Shown piece after piece: positions 1-13,145 of a stretch of 64,000 bases of DNA. The notes beneath the pieces were generated by a model, which saw nothing but the letters and a program-made list of their open reading frames with translations, was not told where the DNA came from and ran no database searches. This DNA comes from Cyrtodaria siliqua (lineage: Eukaryota > Mollusca > Bivalvia > Adapedonta > Hiatellidae): the NCBI GenBank assembly GCA_037043455.1, contig JAWPHD010001340.1:258001-322000 (forward strand), written 5' to 3'. The translations under genes and the position numbers were made by a program. How positions within the stretch are numbered: position 1 is the stretch's first letter; every line of letters starts with the position of its first letter.

Positions 1-705
1 GAGAAGCTCTGAGAAAACTAACAGTTTAAACAATTAAAGACAAGCAAGGTTTGGTTTTACACAAGTGTAAAATGGCTGATCCACAGTAAGCAAACAAGGG
101 ATCAAGAGAAAAAGTGTGTTACGTTTAGTGATAGCAAATTAACTGCTGTTAATGAATGATGATATGTAAGGAAACAGATTTTAATGTAAAATGTCTAAAT
201 TAAATAATATTGTATTATACATACTAAACATACTAATTAATATTAAAATGAAATATGCATCTTTATCATAAACGAAATATCATAATTTATAACTGTTATT
301 TACGATTGTATTCGGGTGCGTATCGTTGGTTTCTAAGCTGTACCTAGTCGGCCTATCCCGTCATTCTTCGGGATCATCAGATTTTATGAATTGTTCGAGA
401 TGCTGTAAATGAGACTTAAATAGATTGAAACCCGACCGTTTTAATACTCGTGAGGTACAGTTTATTTGGCGTGCATTTTTTTATCATTCGCTATTTATTT
501 TAACAACCCACGGGCAATTATGAAAACCATTACATATACCTATTAAGTAGAGGAAACGAACTAGTTCGCATGTGCCACTGCGGGGAGTGTTGCGTGTGTT
601 TCAAAACAATTATGAGGTCATACACAAATATATGGTAAATAAAATAAGCAGAGCTTTTTACGGTATTTATTATAACCTAACAGGTACTTAAAACAAATCT
701 TGCTT
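1..705. other. AT-rich DNA, no gene seen
   Basis: No open frame of note, no recognisable repeat arm and no RNA-gene signal was found here by eye. Confidence 0.5.
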
Positions 706-960
706 GTGTGGCGGCTGTAAAAGTAGCCATGACTCCAATTTAGTAGTAGTGTTACTTACTGATCCTTTGGGATCATCAAGACCAATCTTTCTGGCTCTAA
801 CATAGAATACCGCTTAAGCCGGTGCTAGTTGTGGTGGGTGCGGGGTGCGTGGGAGGTGTTGCAACTTACTGCGTCTCATGAACAGACTAAAAAAACGAGT
901 CTGCTAATATTCCCTCTTGTTTGTGTTTGTTACTTCCAAAGGATCCCCTTTTCAGTATTC
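706..960 (+). repeat. Interspersed repeat family A, copy 1
   Basis: This stretch recurs at 1452-1740 (inverted), 19238-19486, three times at 40811-41410, and partly at 43626-43910 and 44461-44525. Shared landmarks in order are a GGCGGC-CGTAAAA start, a segment containing TTTGGGATCATCAA, a CGCTTAAGCCGG block, the ACAGACT...GAGTCTG short inverted pair, and an end near CTTTTCAGTATT. No tRNA-like head and no coding frame are visible, so the class is unknown (SINE or MITE). Confidence 0.75.
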
Positions 961-1451
961 GGAAAAAAATAATATATAAGGAAACCATTAAGCTTCATGT
1001 TTCTTATTTTTTGTTTTATAGCCTAAGCGTGCGTGTGTGCGGATGAACATTTAATAAGGGCTCGGAGATGGAACATATATCTTACACATCGGACTGTCCA
1101 GTTGTTTTTTGTACGTGTCGTTTATTTATTATTTGTTTTATTAAGGATTTTTTTCAACAAAGATTCTTGCTTGTGTTTGTTGGAGCTGGAGATTCACTAA
1201 ATTAAACGAATCACCAAAAACGCAACTCAAACATTAGGATTCCTTCACAGAACATCAAACTACATTCAGGTTCATTCAAGTCTATAGCTTACAAAACTGA
1301 TTTCTAACAGCAACTCAGGTAATGCTCCACTGTTTGGTCTCCCCTCAATGAATGAATTAAATTGAAGCTATCCAACGAAGGGAAACTCGTTTGGTAATAC
1401 ACGACTACGGACGACGTGGCAGAGATGCTTCACTCCCTAAACTGGCTAACA
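961..1451. other. Spacer between inverted family A copies
   Basis: AT-rich sequence between the two inverted family A copies. I see no gene or repeat inside it. Confidence 0.4.
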
Positions 1452-1740
1452 AATACTGAAAATGGGATCCCGTAAAAGCAACAAACACAAGCAAGAGATA
1501 AAAGTAGCAGCAGACTCGGTTTTATTGAGTCTGTTCATGAGAGGTAATGTAAAGTGCAACACCTCTCACACCTACTCGCACCGGCTTAAGCGATATGCTA
1601 CTTTAAAGCCACAAAGATTGGGCTTGATGATCCCAAAGGATCAGTAAGTAATAACACAACTGATTTGTAGTCGGGGCGACTTTTTACGGCCGCCACACAG
1701 CAATAAACAAACGCTAGTGTGAATGTCAATACATACTGAA
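1452..1740 (-). repeat. Interspersed repeat family A, copy 2 (inverted)
   Basis: Reverse complement of the 706-960 repeat, extending further at its GGCGGC end. A 61-codon open frame inside it (1462-1647) is only repeat sequence and shows no family features. Confidence 0.75.
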
Positions 1741-1761
1741 CATAGGATCTCTTGGAACTGC

Positions 1762-2890
1762 AAGTCGATGTCAGTCACTCAAAGGCAAAGTGTGATCACT
1801 TGTCTGCCTAAGGAAGGTAAATCAAAACTGCATTTAAAAAACTGGAGACCAAGTCAAACAGGGTCTTAAAGGGACGACAAATGGGTGATTTAACACGATT
1901 TATGTCTGATCTTATTTTAAAATGTGATAAAGAAAACATACCCGGACTTTTAGTTTAACTAGACATTGAAAAAGCTTTTTATTCCTTGGAATGGGATTTC
2001 ATAGAAAAATGTTTACGTTTCCTTAATCTTGGAGATTCAATTTTTAACTGGTTTCACACTTTTCATAATATTGTATCTAGTTGCGTACTAAATAACGGAC
2101 ATTGTTCATATTTCTTTTCAATCCAAAGAGGTGCTAGACAAGGCGATCCTCTTTCTCCATATGTTTTTATAATATGTGTTCAGTTTTTAAGAGCTGTTTT
2201 GAAATATCACTCCGATATAAATAGTAAACGTGTAAGATACTCTGAATATGTATTAAACAAACATGCCGATGACTCCTCTCTTTTTCTAGGGGATGATGAA
2301 AAATCATTAAATACTACCCTTCAAACGGTGGACAAATTGTACCTCTGCTCCAGTTTAAAAGTTAATTTCGACAAAACCCAAATTATATGGATAGGAGCAA
2401 GAAAAGTTTGTCGCGAAAAACTTCATACTGGTAAACCAGTGATCTGGAATTATAAAAGAGATTTTAAAATTCTAAGAATAACTTATAACTTAGATAAAGA
2501 CAGCTATTGTATAAATAATTATCATGATAGACTTAATAAAATAACAAATCTGTTTGGCCTTTTAGAACTCTAACGCTTATTGGCAAAATAACAGTTATCA
2601 AAACGCTTGCACTTTCTATCATAATTGACTGCTTAATTGTCCTTCCTGACCACCACCCCCCCCCTACCAGCCCCCCACCCCCCCCCCCCCCACCACCACC
2701 ACCACCACTCCCACCCTTATCCCCACCCCCTCCCCCATCACATTTTCCAAGAATTTCAAAATATTTTACTTATTTTTTTTTGGTCGGGAAAACGGATAAG
2801 ATTAAACGAACGGGTATTAAAATATATTCAATATATCAAAGTGCATGGTGAACTATGATTTGTGCATCCATGTAATGGAAGGTTTCTTTT
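1762..2890 (+). pseudogene. LINE reverse-transcriptase fragment (L1/Tx1-like), decayed
   Basis: Remnant of the reverse transcriptase of a non-LTR retrotransposon. Reading across frames gives the pre-RT block VITCLPKEGK then KNWRP (about 1790-1850), an internal deletion, QTG...GRQMG, motif A LDIEKAF with a stop just before it (about 1956), motif B GARQGDPLSP (about 2130-2160) and motif C at 2262-2273, where the usual Tyr or Phe of xADD is His (HADD). After 2570 the thumb continues in another frame (LTLIGKIT) into a C-rich tract at 2649-2745, then FFWSGK. The block order matches the LINE at 48025-52288. There is no endonuclease, no C-terminal zinc knuckle and no clear end. It is 5'- and 3'-truncated and inactive. 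The clade is inferred from motif style. Confidence 0.85.
2649..2745 (+). repeat. C-rich / CCA low-complexity tract
   Basis: Runs of C and CCA repeats, about 97 bp. The tract sits inside the LINE fragment where related RTs encode a short LPxPP segment, so it appears to be an expansion within old coding sequence. The LINE reading frame differs on its two sides. Confidence 0.85.
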
Positions 2891-3318
2891 CAATCACGCA
2901 GGACATGGATGGACATGGATGGACTGAAAATGTGTCAATAATACATCATTGTATGTAATAATACATCAATGCATTGTTTAATGTATCTGGAAGTAAGGCG
3001 ATTAAAACGAGACAAGGTAAGGTATATACAGCAATAAAGAAGGGAACAAAAGGAATGATGGGTTATAATGAAAATTAATCTTGGAAACGCTTCATCATAT
3101 CTGAACCATATCTGCACAGGTATTAAAGTGTATCAAAAAACATCACCTGTCATCACCTGTCAAAGTTTGGGTCATTAGAAATGAATATAGCGTCAAAAAA
3201 GGTCAAGACAGCTAATTTTGCCAATTCAAGGGGAGGTAATTAATAGACCCTTTGACAAACATAGCTGAATTAAAATAGGAAACAACCTTGCATTTATAGC
3301 GACCTACTATGCAAGTAT
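2891..3318. other. AT-rich DNA, no gene seen
   Basis: Contains only a short duplication of GGACATGGAT near 2902-2925. The 60-codon open frame on the minus strand has no recognisable features. Confidence 0.4.
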
Positions 3319-3573
3319 GATTAAAATCAAATGAACACGAGCGTAGTCTGAAAGACGGCAATATCTCCCGCTGAACAAAGATTTATAATATACAAATTTA
3401 AACATGGAATGTCACTATAAAGTGAAAAATTCTCCCTGAAGTTTCCTTGTTCCAAAAAGTGTGACTTTCAACTAAAAGAACATATGTTTTACACACAACT
3501 TGCAGCAGAGACATACAGACTACACATATACAAAACGTAATTTATAAATCTTTGTACTCATTTGATTTTAATC
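3319..3573. mobile_element. Small inverted-repeat (foldback/MITE-like) element
   Basis: The ends are perfect 16-bp inverted repeats, GATTAAAATCAAATGA at 3319-3334 and its complement at 3558-3573. A second inverted pair, CAAAGATTTATAA, lies inside each arm (about 3376 and 3543). TTAA occurs at both termini (3321 and 3568), which could be a piggyBac-type target site but is short enough to be chance. No coding capacity. Confidence 0.5.
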
Positions 3574-3720
3574 TCACAACTCGGAGTATCGATACCGTTG
3601 TTATTTATTCTCACAACTCGGAATACCACTGGTCTCGGGATACCGTTGTAGTTCATTCTCACAACTCGGAGTACCACTGTTCTCGGGATACCGTTGTGAT
3701 TTAATCTCACAACTCGGAGT
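3572..3720 (+). repeat. Short minisatellite, 48-bp unit
   Basis: Units begin TCTCACAACTCGGA at 3572, 3609, 3657 and 3705. The middle two intervals are exactly 48 bp and the first unit lacks 11 bp. The array starts at the end of the preceding inverted-repeat element. Confidence 0.85.
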
Positions 3721-4328
3721 CAATATGATGTTCATACACAATTATTTAGTTGTTATATTTTTCAACCATGTATGTGAACATGATGTAAAGGCCCGGGCCT
3801 TTTGGCCTAATAGGTAGCTACGCTACTGAGAATTTCACGATTCATATCCATAATTGTAATTTTTACGTGGATTTTTTTTAAGTCGACAAATCGTTTGTTG
3901 ACAATAATCACCAAAGTCACGGTAACCTTAGGCCTAAACAAGAAAGTGTTTTGTTTCATTTTTGTGTTGCTTTGTTTTGTTTTTAAACATATTTGTGTTT
4001 TGGCCTTAACAGAATATAATTCAATCAGTTTTGCATGTAATTTGAAAATTGTAATAAAAGGTAACATATTTGTGTTTAGATCTACTCTTGTTTGTGTAAA
4101 GTATATCTCTCAATGCTACAGTCATACGCTTGTTCCACGTTTGCACATTGAAGAATGTTTGACAGCTACTCACTAACGCGCGACAGGACTGTGGTTCTAC
4201 GAGTTGGTTTCAAAACAGATGAGGTCTACCTCTACCAAACCGACGCATAGATAAAAAGCGTAAACATCTTTTTAAAAAATCCCCCCACTCTCCACACACA
4301 CACACACAATTTGTTTTCCGACTTAAGT
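3721..4328. other. Non-coding stretch, no feature recognised
   Basis: Two overlapping open frames on opposite strands (3807-4067 minus, 3895-4176 plus) have no recognisable domain and look like chance frames. A short CA run lies near 4295-4308. Confidence 0.4.
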
Positions 4329-4329
4329 C

Positions 4330-4645
4330 TTAAAGGGAGTACATCAGGCTTTTTATGGGGGACTAGGTGTCCGATTTAAAATTGACAAATATTAATATTT
4401 TTACATGACCAAAACATAATGAGTCTACAAATATTTTATTCATTCTGCGCAGTAATACGTGCTATCCTAGGTGACGCACCAGGGTTAATTTCAACATATT
4501 ACGTGCGATTCCACCCTAGCTATACTTTAGACATTAATAAAATGGTTATAGCTTCACATTTTGATTGATAGTGTTTTATATCGTGCTCTGGAACAATTTT
4601 ATAATTTAAGATGTTTTTAGAAAAATCCTGATGTACCCCTTTTAA
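4330..4645. mobile_element. piggyBac-like MITE with TTAA target sites
   Basis: Left end TTAA then AGGGAGTACATCAGG (4330-4348). The right end, read on the minus strand, is TTAA then AAGGGGTACATCAGG (4645 down to 4627). The 15-bp terminal repeats match except near the tip, and both ends sit at TTAA, the target site duplicated by piggyBac-type transposases. The 308-bp body has no open frame, so it is non-autonomous. Superfamily is inferred from TTAA and repeat length only. Confidence 0.65.
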
Positions 4646-4693
4646 GTCCAAACTTTTTTACATAAAAAAATATATAATTAGAAATAAAAATTT

Positions 4694-4773
4694 GGGTCCT
4701 GCCCAGATTCGAACTCATCCGTTAGCTCTAAAAATTTCTGGGACTGCCGCTCTACCGACTGAGCTAACTATCC
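4694..4773 (-). repeat. tRNA-like sequence (SINE head or tRNA pseudogene)
   Basis: On the minus strand there is an A-box-like TAGCTCAGTCGGTAGAGC and a B-box GAGTTCGAATCTG with normal spacing. The D stem (GCTC/GAGC) pairs, but the acceptor and anticodon stems do not close, so a functional tRNA is unlikely. Most probably the head of a tRNA-derived SINE. Confidence 0.6.
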
Positions 4774-4889
4774 TTTACAAACTATGATGAACTATAATGG
4801 GACTTATTCTAAAACCGGAGTGTCCGAATAGACCCGAAGTCTAAAAATAGTCACTCCGGATCAAATGACGTCATATATACCCAGTCAGA

Positions 4890-5170
4890 TCTTGTTCCTT
4901 TATTTACACTGTCCTGTTTTAATGGGATGACAGTAGGGTAAGTGTGAGGTTTGGTGCACCCTAGAACCGGTTTAAACCCAAAGTGGCCTTTGTTGTCACT
5001 GACCGTTCCAAGGCGGTAGCCCTATTGTCAACCCTTTTGTGTTTGTGATGTCGTTTGCACGTCATGTCTTTACACTGCCATTCAATTTTGTCGTTTTGCG
5101 CGTTTTTTGGGTTTACTGTGTTCAGTGAAAGCTACATTTCCTGTTCGACTTTTATTCTTATTTTCTTTAC
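4890..5170 (+). repeat. SINE-like repeat family B, copy 1
   Basis: Best-preserved plus-strand copy of a dispersed family. Landmarks in order: CACTGTCCTG, GTGAGG, TGACCGTTCCAAGGCGGTAG, TATTGTCAACC, and the end TTCCTGTTCGACTTTTA. Other copies or pieces lie near 13146, 17017, 24405, 28545, 44285, 54745, 56200 and 57540. No tRNA head is obvious. The shared 3' end supports a SINE-like nature. Confidence 0.75.
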
Positions 5171-5429
5171 CTAGTCAACACGGTGACGCTGCACACTGAA
5201 TAATGGCTTAATGGATTTTTGAAATGTCAAATTATAGCTTACAGTTCGTGAAACTCGCTGGTATTAATTCAATAGTCGTGTGATATGTATTGAGAAAAAA
5301 ACGGATTTATAAAAGTACTATACTTCGGTAAGTTCATTTACCTCATGTCTGATCCATTGTTTCAGTAATTGTGCATGATTGTTTTGTGTTGCCATATACG
5401 TGTGTAATGAAGCTATACAGTACTGAGAT

Positions 5430-8400
5430 TAAACACTTAGTATTTCACCATTACTCCTGTCCCCACCAAGCTAACAATGAGTAAACACATTGCTACACTG
5501 CTCCTGTCCCACCTACCTAAATATAGTATAAACATTACTACATTACTCCTGTCCACACCAATCTAGTATTCACACTACTACACTACACCTGCCCTCACCA
5601 ATGTTACAATTAGTAAACATATTACTGCACTATTTCTGCCCCCACGTATCTAACAGTTAGTACACATATTACTACACTTCACCTGCCCTCACCAATCTTA
5701 CAATTAGTAAACATATTACTACACTACACTTGCCCTCACCAATCTTACAATTAGTAAACATATTTCTACACTACTCCTGCCCCACCTATCTAACAATTAG
5801 TACCCATATTACTATACTTCACCTGCCCTTACCAATTTTACAATTAGTAAACATATTACTACAATACACCTCACGTATCTAACAATTAGTATACATATTA
5901 CTACACTACTCCTGCCTCCACCAATCTAACAATTAGTACGCACATTACTACACTACTTCTGCCCCGGTAATCTAACAATTAGTATACATTACAAAATTAC
6001 TCCTGTCCCCACCAATATAAAATTTAGTATACATATTACTACACCACTCCTGCCCCAACCAATCTAACAATTAGTATTCATTTTAGTACACTAGTCCTGC
6101 CTCCACCAATCTAACAAATAGCATGCATATAACTACACCACTCCGCTCCCCGACCCACCAATCTAAAAGTAAGTACACATTACTACACTACTCCTGCCCC
6201 AATCTATCTACCAATTAGTATATACATTGCTAAAATACTCCTTGCCCTATATATCTAACTCAGTAAACATTTTACTACAATACTCCTGCCTCCACCATTC
6301 GAACAATAAGAATACATAATACTACACAACTCCTGCCTCCACCAATCTAACAATTAGTAAACATATTACTTCACTACTCCGGCCCTCACCAATCTAACAA
6401 TTACTATACGCATTACTACACTACTCCTGCCTCCACCTATCTAATTATTACTATACACATTACTTCACTACTCCTGCACCAATATAGCAAATAACATTCA
6501 CATAACTACACTACTCCATCCTCCACCTATCTAACAATTAGTATACATTACTACACTACTCGTGCCTATTCCTATCTAATAATTAGTAAACATATTCCTA
6601 AAAGAATTTGCCCTCAACAATCTAACCATAAGTATACCTATTACTACACTACTCCTGCCTCCACCAATCTAACAATAAGTATACATATTACTACACTTCT
6701 CCTATCTCCACCAATCTGACAATTAGTATACATATTACTACACTATTACGGCATGTACCTATCTAAAATCTAAAAATAAATATACAAATTACTATACTAG
6801 TTCGGCCCCCACCAATCTAACAATTTCTATATACATTAATACAATACTTCTGCCCCACCAATCTAACAATTAGAATATATTACTACACTACTCCTGCCTC
6901 CTCCTATCTAACAATTATTAAACGCAGTCCTACACTACTTCTGCCTCCACAAATCTAAAAGTTAGTATACATGTTGCTACACTACTCCTGCCTCTTCCTA
7001 TCTAACAATTATTATTCACATTACTTCACTACTCCGGACCCCACCAATCTAACAATTCATATACACATTACTACACTACTCCTGCCACCACCAGTCTACA
7101 CATGACTACACTATTTTTGCTCCCACCAGTCTAACAAATAGCATGCACATAGCTACACTACACCTGCCTCCACCTATCTTACAATTAGTAAACACATTCC
7201 TACACTACTCCTGCATCCACCTATCTAACAATTAGTATACACAATACTACACTATACCTGCCTCCACCAACCTAACAATTCAATTAGCATACATATTACT
7301 ACACTACACGTGCCTCCACCAATCTAACATTGTGTATACATATTACTACACTACACCTGCCACTACCAATCTAACAGTTAGCGAACATATTACTACACTA
7401 CATCTGCCTCCGCCAATCTATCAGTTAGTATACATATTTCTACACTACTCCTGCCACCACCTATCTAACAGTTAGCATACATATTACTACACTACACCTG
7501 CCACCACCAATCTAACAATCTAACAGTTAGCAAACATATTACTACAATACATCTGCCTCCACCAATCTAACAGTTACTATACACATTACTCACTACTCCT
7601 GCCTCCACTTAGTCTAACAATTAGTATACCTATGACTAAACTACTCCTGACACCACCAATCTAACAGGTAGCATACATACTACTACACTACACCTGCCTC
7701 CACCAATCTAACAGTTACTATACACATTACTCACTACTCCTGCCTCCACTTAGTCTAACAATTAGTATACCTATGACTAAACTACTCCTGACACCACCAA
7801 TCTAACAGGTAGCATACATACTACTACACTACATCTGCCTCCACCAATCTAACAAATACTATACATATTACTACACTACTCCTGCCTCGACCTATCTAAC
7901 AATTAGAATACATATTACTACACTACTATGGCCTCCACCTATCTAACAATAAATATACATATTACTACTGTAACACTAGTACGGCCCCCACCATCTAACA
8001 ATTACTATACACATTAAAACACTACTCCTGCCCCAATCAATCTAACAATTAGAATATATTACAACACTACTCCTGCATCCACCAATCTAACAATTAGTAA
8101 ACGCAATCCTACACTACTTCTGCCTCCAAAAATCTAATAGTTAGTATACATATTGATACACTACTCCTGAATCCAACTATCTAACAATTATTATACACAT
8201 TACTTCACTACTCCGGTCGCCACCAATCTAACAATTAATATACACTTTACTACACTACTCCTGCCACCACCAATCTAGCAATGACTATACACATTACTAC
8301 ACTACACTTGCCCCCACCAGTCTAACAAATAGCGTGCACATAACTACTCTACTCCTGCCTCCACCTATCTTACAATTACTAAACACATTCCTACACTACT

Positions 8401-11400
8401 CCTGCCTCAACCTATCTAACAATTAGTATACACATTACTAAACTTATCCTGCCTCCACTAATCTAACAATTAGTATGCCTATATTACACATCACCTGTCT
8501 CCACTAATCTAACAATTCAATTAGTATACATATTACTACACTACTCCTGACTCCACCAATCTAACAGTTAGTATACATATTACTACACTACTCCTGCCTC
8601 CACAAGTCTAACAATTACTATACACATTACTACACTACTACTACACAACCAAATCTAACAATTACTACACTATACCTGCCCCACAAATCTAGCAATTAGT
8701 ATGTATACACATTAATACACGACACCTGCTTCCATCTTTCTAACAATTAGTATAAATATTACTACACTACTCCTGCGTCCACCAATCTAACAATTAATAT
8801 ACATATTACTATACTACTCATGCGTCCACAAATCTAGCAATTAGTATACACATTACTACACGACACCTGCTTCCATCTTTCTAACAATTATTATAAATAT
8901 TACTATACTACTCCTGCGTCCACCAATCTAACCATTAGTATACCTATTACTACACTACTCCTGCGTCCACCAATCTAACAATTAGGATACACATTACTAC
9001 ACTACTCCTGCCTCCACCAATCTAACAATTAGTATACACATTGCTACACCACCCCTGCCTGCACCAATCTAACAATTAGTATACACGACACCTGCTTCCA
9101 TCTTTCTAACAATTATTATAAATATTACTACACTACTCCTGCGTCCACCAATCTAACAATTAGTATACATATTACTATACTACTCCTGCGTCCACCAATC
9201 TAACAATTAGGATACACATTACTACACTACTCCTGCCTCCACCAATCTAACAATTAGTATACACATTGCTACACCACCCCTGCCTGCACCAATCTAACAA
9301 TCAGTATACACATTACTACACTACTCCTGCCTCCACCAATCTAACAATTACTATACTCATTACTACACTGCTCGTGCCTCCACCAGTTTAACAATTAATA
9401 TACAATACTGCACTAATCCTGCCTACTCGTAACTAACAATTAGTACTACACTACTCTTGCCTCAACCAATTTACCAATTAGTATACATATTACTGCACTA
9501 CTCCTGCGTCCCTTAATCTAACAATTATTGTTCACATTACTACCCTACACCTGCCTCCACCAATCTAACAATTCAATTAGTATACATATTACTACACTAC
9601 TCCTGATTCCATCAATCTAACAGTTAGTATAAATATTACTACTATACTCCTGCCACCACCAATCTAACAGTTAGCATACATATTACAACACTACACCTGC
9701 CTACACCAATCTAACAATTAGAAAAAAAAATAATATAATACTCCCGCCTCCACAAATCTAACAAGTAGTATACTTATTACTAAACTACGCCTGCCTCCAC
9801 AAATCTGACAACTGGTATATATATTACTACACTACTCCCGCCTCCACCAATCTAGCAATTAGTGTACATATTACTACACTACTCCTGCCTCCGCCAATAA
9901 AATAATTTGAATACACATTACTACACTACGTCTGCCTACACATATCTAACAGTTAGTATATATATTATTACACTACTCTCGCCTCCATCAATCTAACAAT
10001 TATTATACATATTACTACCCTACTCCGGTCTCCACCAATCTAACAGTTAGTATACATATTACTACACTACTCCTGCCTCCACAAATCCAACAATTAGTAT
10101 ACTCATTGCTATACTACTCCTCCACCAACCAATATAACAGTTAGTATACATATTACTATACTACTCCTGCCTCATCCTATCTAACAATTACTATACACAG
10201 TACTACACTACTCCGGCCACCATCAATATAACAATTACTATACACTTACTACACTACTCCTGCACAGACCAATCTAACAATTACTATACATTACTACACT
10301 ACTCTTGCCTCCATCACTCTAACAATTAGTAAACACATTACTACACTACACCTACCATCACTAATCTAACAATTAGTATACATATTACTACACTACACCT
10401 GCCACCACCAATCTAACAATTACTATACATATTACTTTACACCTGCCACCACCAATCTAACAATTAGTATACATATTACTACTCTACTCCAGTCCCCACC
10501 AATCTAACAATTACTACACACATAACTACACTACTCCTGCCACAACCACTCTAACAATTTGTATACATCTTACTACACTTTACCTGCCCCCACCAATCTA
10601 GCAATTCGTATACACATTACTACACGACACATGCCTCCACCTTTCTAACAATTAGTATACATATTATTACACTACTCCTTCTGCGTCCACTAATATAACA
10701 ATTCTTGTTCACATTACTACCCTACACCTGCCTCCACCAATTTAACAATTAAATTAGTATACATATTACTACACCACTCCTGACTCCACCAATATAACAG
10801 TTAGTATAAATATTACTACACTACTCCTGCCTCAACCAGTCTAACAATTAGTATACATATTACTACAATACTCCTGCCTCCACAAATATAACAGGTAGTA
10901 TACATAATACTACATTACTCCTGCCTCCAGAAATCTAACAAATACTATACCTACTACTGCACTACTCCTGCCTCAACCTATCTAACAAATAGTATACATA
11001 TTCCTACACTAATTCTGCACCCAACAATCTAACAATTAGTATACACATTACTACACTACACCTGCCTTCACCAATCTAAAAATTAGTATACATATTACTA
11101 CACTACTACGGCCTCCACCTATCTAACAATAAATATACACATTATTACTGTAACACTAGTCCGGCCCCCACAAATCTACCATACACATTAATACAATACT
11201 CCTGCCTGCCCTCACCAATCTAACAATTAGAATATATTACTACACTACTCCTGCATCCACCTATCTAACAATTAGTAAACGCAGTCCTACGCTACTTCTG
11301 CCTCCACAAATCTAACAGTTAGTATACTTATTACTACACTACTCCTGAATCCACCTATCTAACAATTATTATACACTGTACTACAATACTCCTGCCACAA

Positions 11401-12448
11401 TTATTATACATATTACTACCCTACTCCGGTCTCCACCAATCTAACAGTTAGTATACATATTACTACACTACTCCTGCCTCCATAAATCCAACAATTAGTA
11501 TACTCATTGCTAAACTACTCCTGCACCAACCAATATAACAGTTAGTATACATATTACTATACTACTCCTGCCTCCACCTATCTAACAATTACTATACACA
11601 GTACTACACTACTCCGGCCGCCATCAATATAACAATTACTATACACTTACTACACTACTCTTGCCTCCACCAATCCAACAATTAGTAAACACATTACTAC
11701 ACTACACCTACCACCTCTAATCTAAAAAATAGTATACATATTATAATACTACACCTGCCACCACCAATCTAACAAATACTATACATATTACTACACTACT
11801 CCTGTCCCCACCAATCTAACAATTACTATAACTACACTACTCCTACCTTCACCAATCAACCAATAAGTATACGCATTAATACACTACTCCTGCCTCAACC
11901 AATCTACCAGTTAGTATACATATTACTACATTACTTCTGCCTCCATCTATCTAAGTATTAGTATACATATTACTACACTTCTCCTGGTCCACCATTGTAA
12001 CATTTAGTATACTTCTGCCTCCACCAATCTAGCAACTATTATACCATTACTACACTATCCCTGCCTCCACCAATCTAAAAATTGCCATACACATTGCTAC
12101 ACTACTCCTGCCTCAAATAATCTAACAATTATTATACACATAACTACATTACTCCTGCCTCCACCAATTTACCAATTAATATACATTACTACACTAATCC
12201 TGCCTCACCAATCTAACAATTAGTATGCATATTACTACACTATTCCTGCCTCAACTAATCTAACAATTATTGTTCACATTACTACCCAACACCTGCCTCC
12301 ACCAATCTACCAATTACAGTACACGTTAATAGACTATTTCTGCCTCCACCAATCTATCAGTTAGTACACGTATTACTACACTACTCCTGCCAATATACCA
12401 ATTAGTATACACATTACGACACTGCTCCTGCCCCCACCAATCTAAGTC
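5430..12448 (+). repeat. Large 47-bp minisatellite array (about 7 kb, roughly 150 units)
   Basis: The unit runs through TCTAACAATTAGTATACATA, TTACTACACTACTCCTGC and CTCCACCAA, and repeats essentially without interruption. Units diverge moderately; many carry 1-10 bp indels. Larger blocks are duplicated inside the array: 7561 onward repeats at 7702 (offset 141 bp, three units), 8861 onward at 9086, 9990-10260 at 11397-11650, and a block marked by AATAAATATACA recurs near 6740, 7890 and 11090. Stop codons are frequent and no gene is embedded. Confidence 0.95.
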
Positions 12449-12926
12449 GGTGGGGCCAATCTGGTTAGATGCGTGTACTAAGGCATAATGCCACCCACCC
12501 ACCATACGCAATTCTACATTACTCCTACGTGTACACAACAGCGCCGCCTGAAGCTAAACACATTGATATTGGAGAACATGTTTTGCCCTGGTGTTCATCG
12601 TTAATATGATCCGCATATACAGACCGCATATCGGATTGTCATAAGATTCACTTCAACATCTACAACGTGTGTAATGTAGCTAAGCACTTCCTTATTCCGT
12701 TACAAAATCGTAGTTAAAAATGCCATAAATAACGGAAGTAACAATGTACATGTCTAGTTATCTTTATAACGTTAGCCATCACATTTAACCGCATTTAAAT
12801 TAATATGTATGATTAAGCAACAATAAGCAGGCGAGTCGATGAGTTTTCCAGGCCGAACATATTCATACAATACTCAAACCGAATGTAACATGCGGCTTAA
12901 CGCAATGCAAATGCACATTTTGTATA
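12449..12926. other. Unique-looking DNA after the array
   Basis: A 70-codon minus-strand open frame spans the array edge (12326-12538) and is judged spurious. Nothing else was recognised. Confidence 0.4.
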
Positions 12927-13019
12927 AAACTGAAGCATATTATGAGGGATTTATTTTGTAATTTGATTGCCATCAATCACTCTCCCAGATCGCATTTAGT
13001 CCCTTTGATGTCAAAAATG
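12927..13019 (+). repeat. Direct repeat, copy 1 (about 90 bp)
   Basis: AACTGAAGCA...CCCAGATCGC...CCCTTTGATGTCAAAA matches 13525-13611 with substitutions and small gaps. The segment just after it (about 13026-13090, GGAAAATGGTCCT...) also resembles 17508-17570. Nature unknown. Confidence 0.6.
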
Positions 13020-13145
13020 AGGAAAATGGTCCTGTAGAAACCACAGCAATCAATCGCAATGACACCGTAGGTCCGCACTGCACCATAAACCGAAATATGA
13101 GCATATTGAAAAATGTCAATGAAAATGTCAATATGTAACATAAAT

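Noticed and set aside
4694..4773. Functional tRNA gene
   Set aside because: A and B boxes are present but acceptor and anticodon stems do not pair; the same applies to 24243-24318 and 25096-25170.
5430..12448. CRISPR-like array
   Set aside because: Units abut directly with no unique spacers, and the context is eukaryotic.
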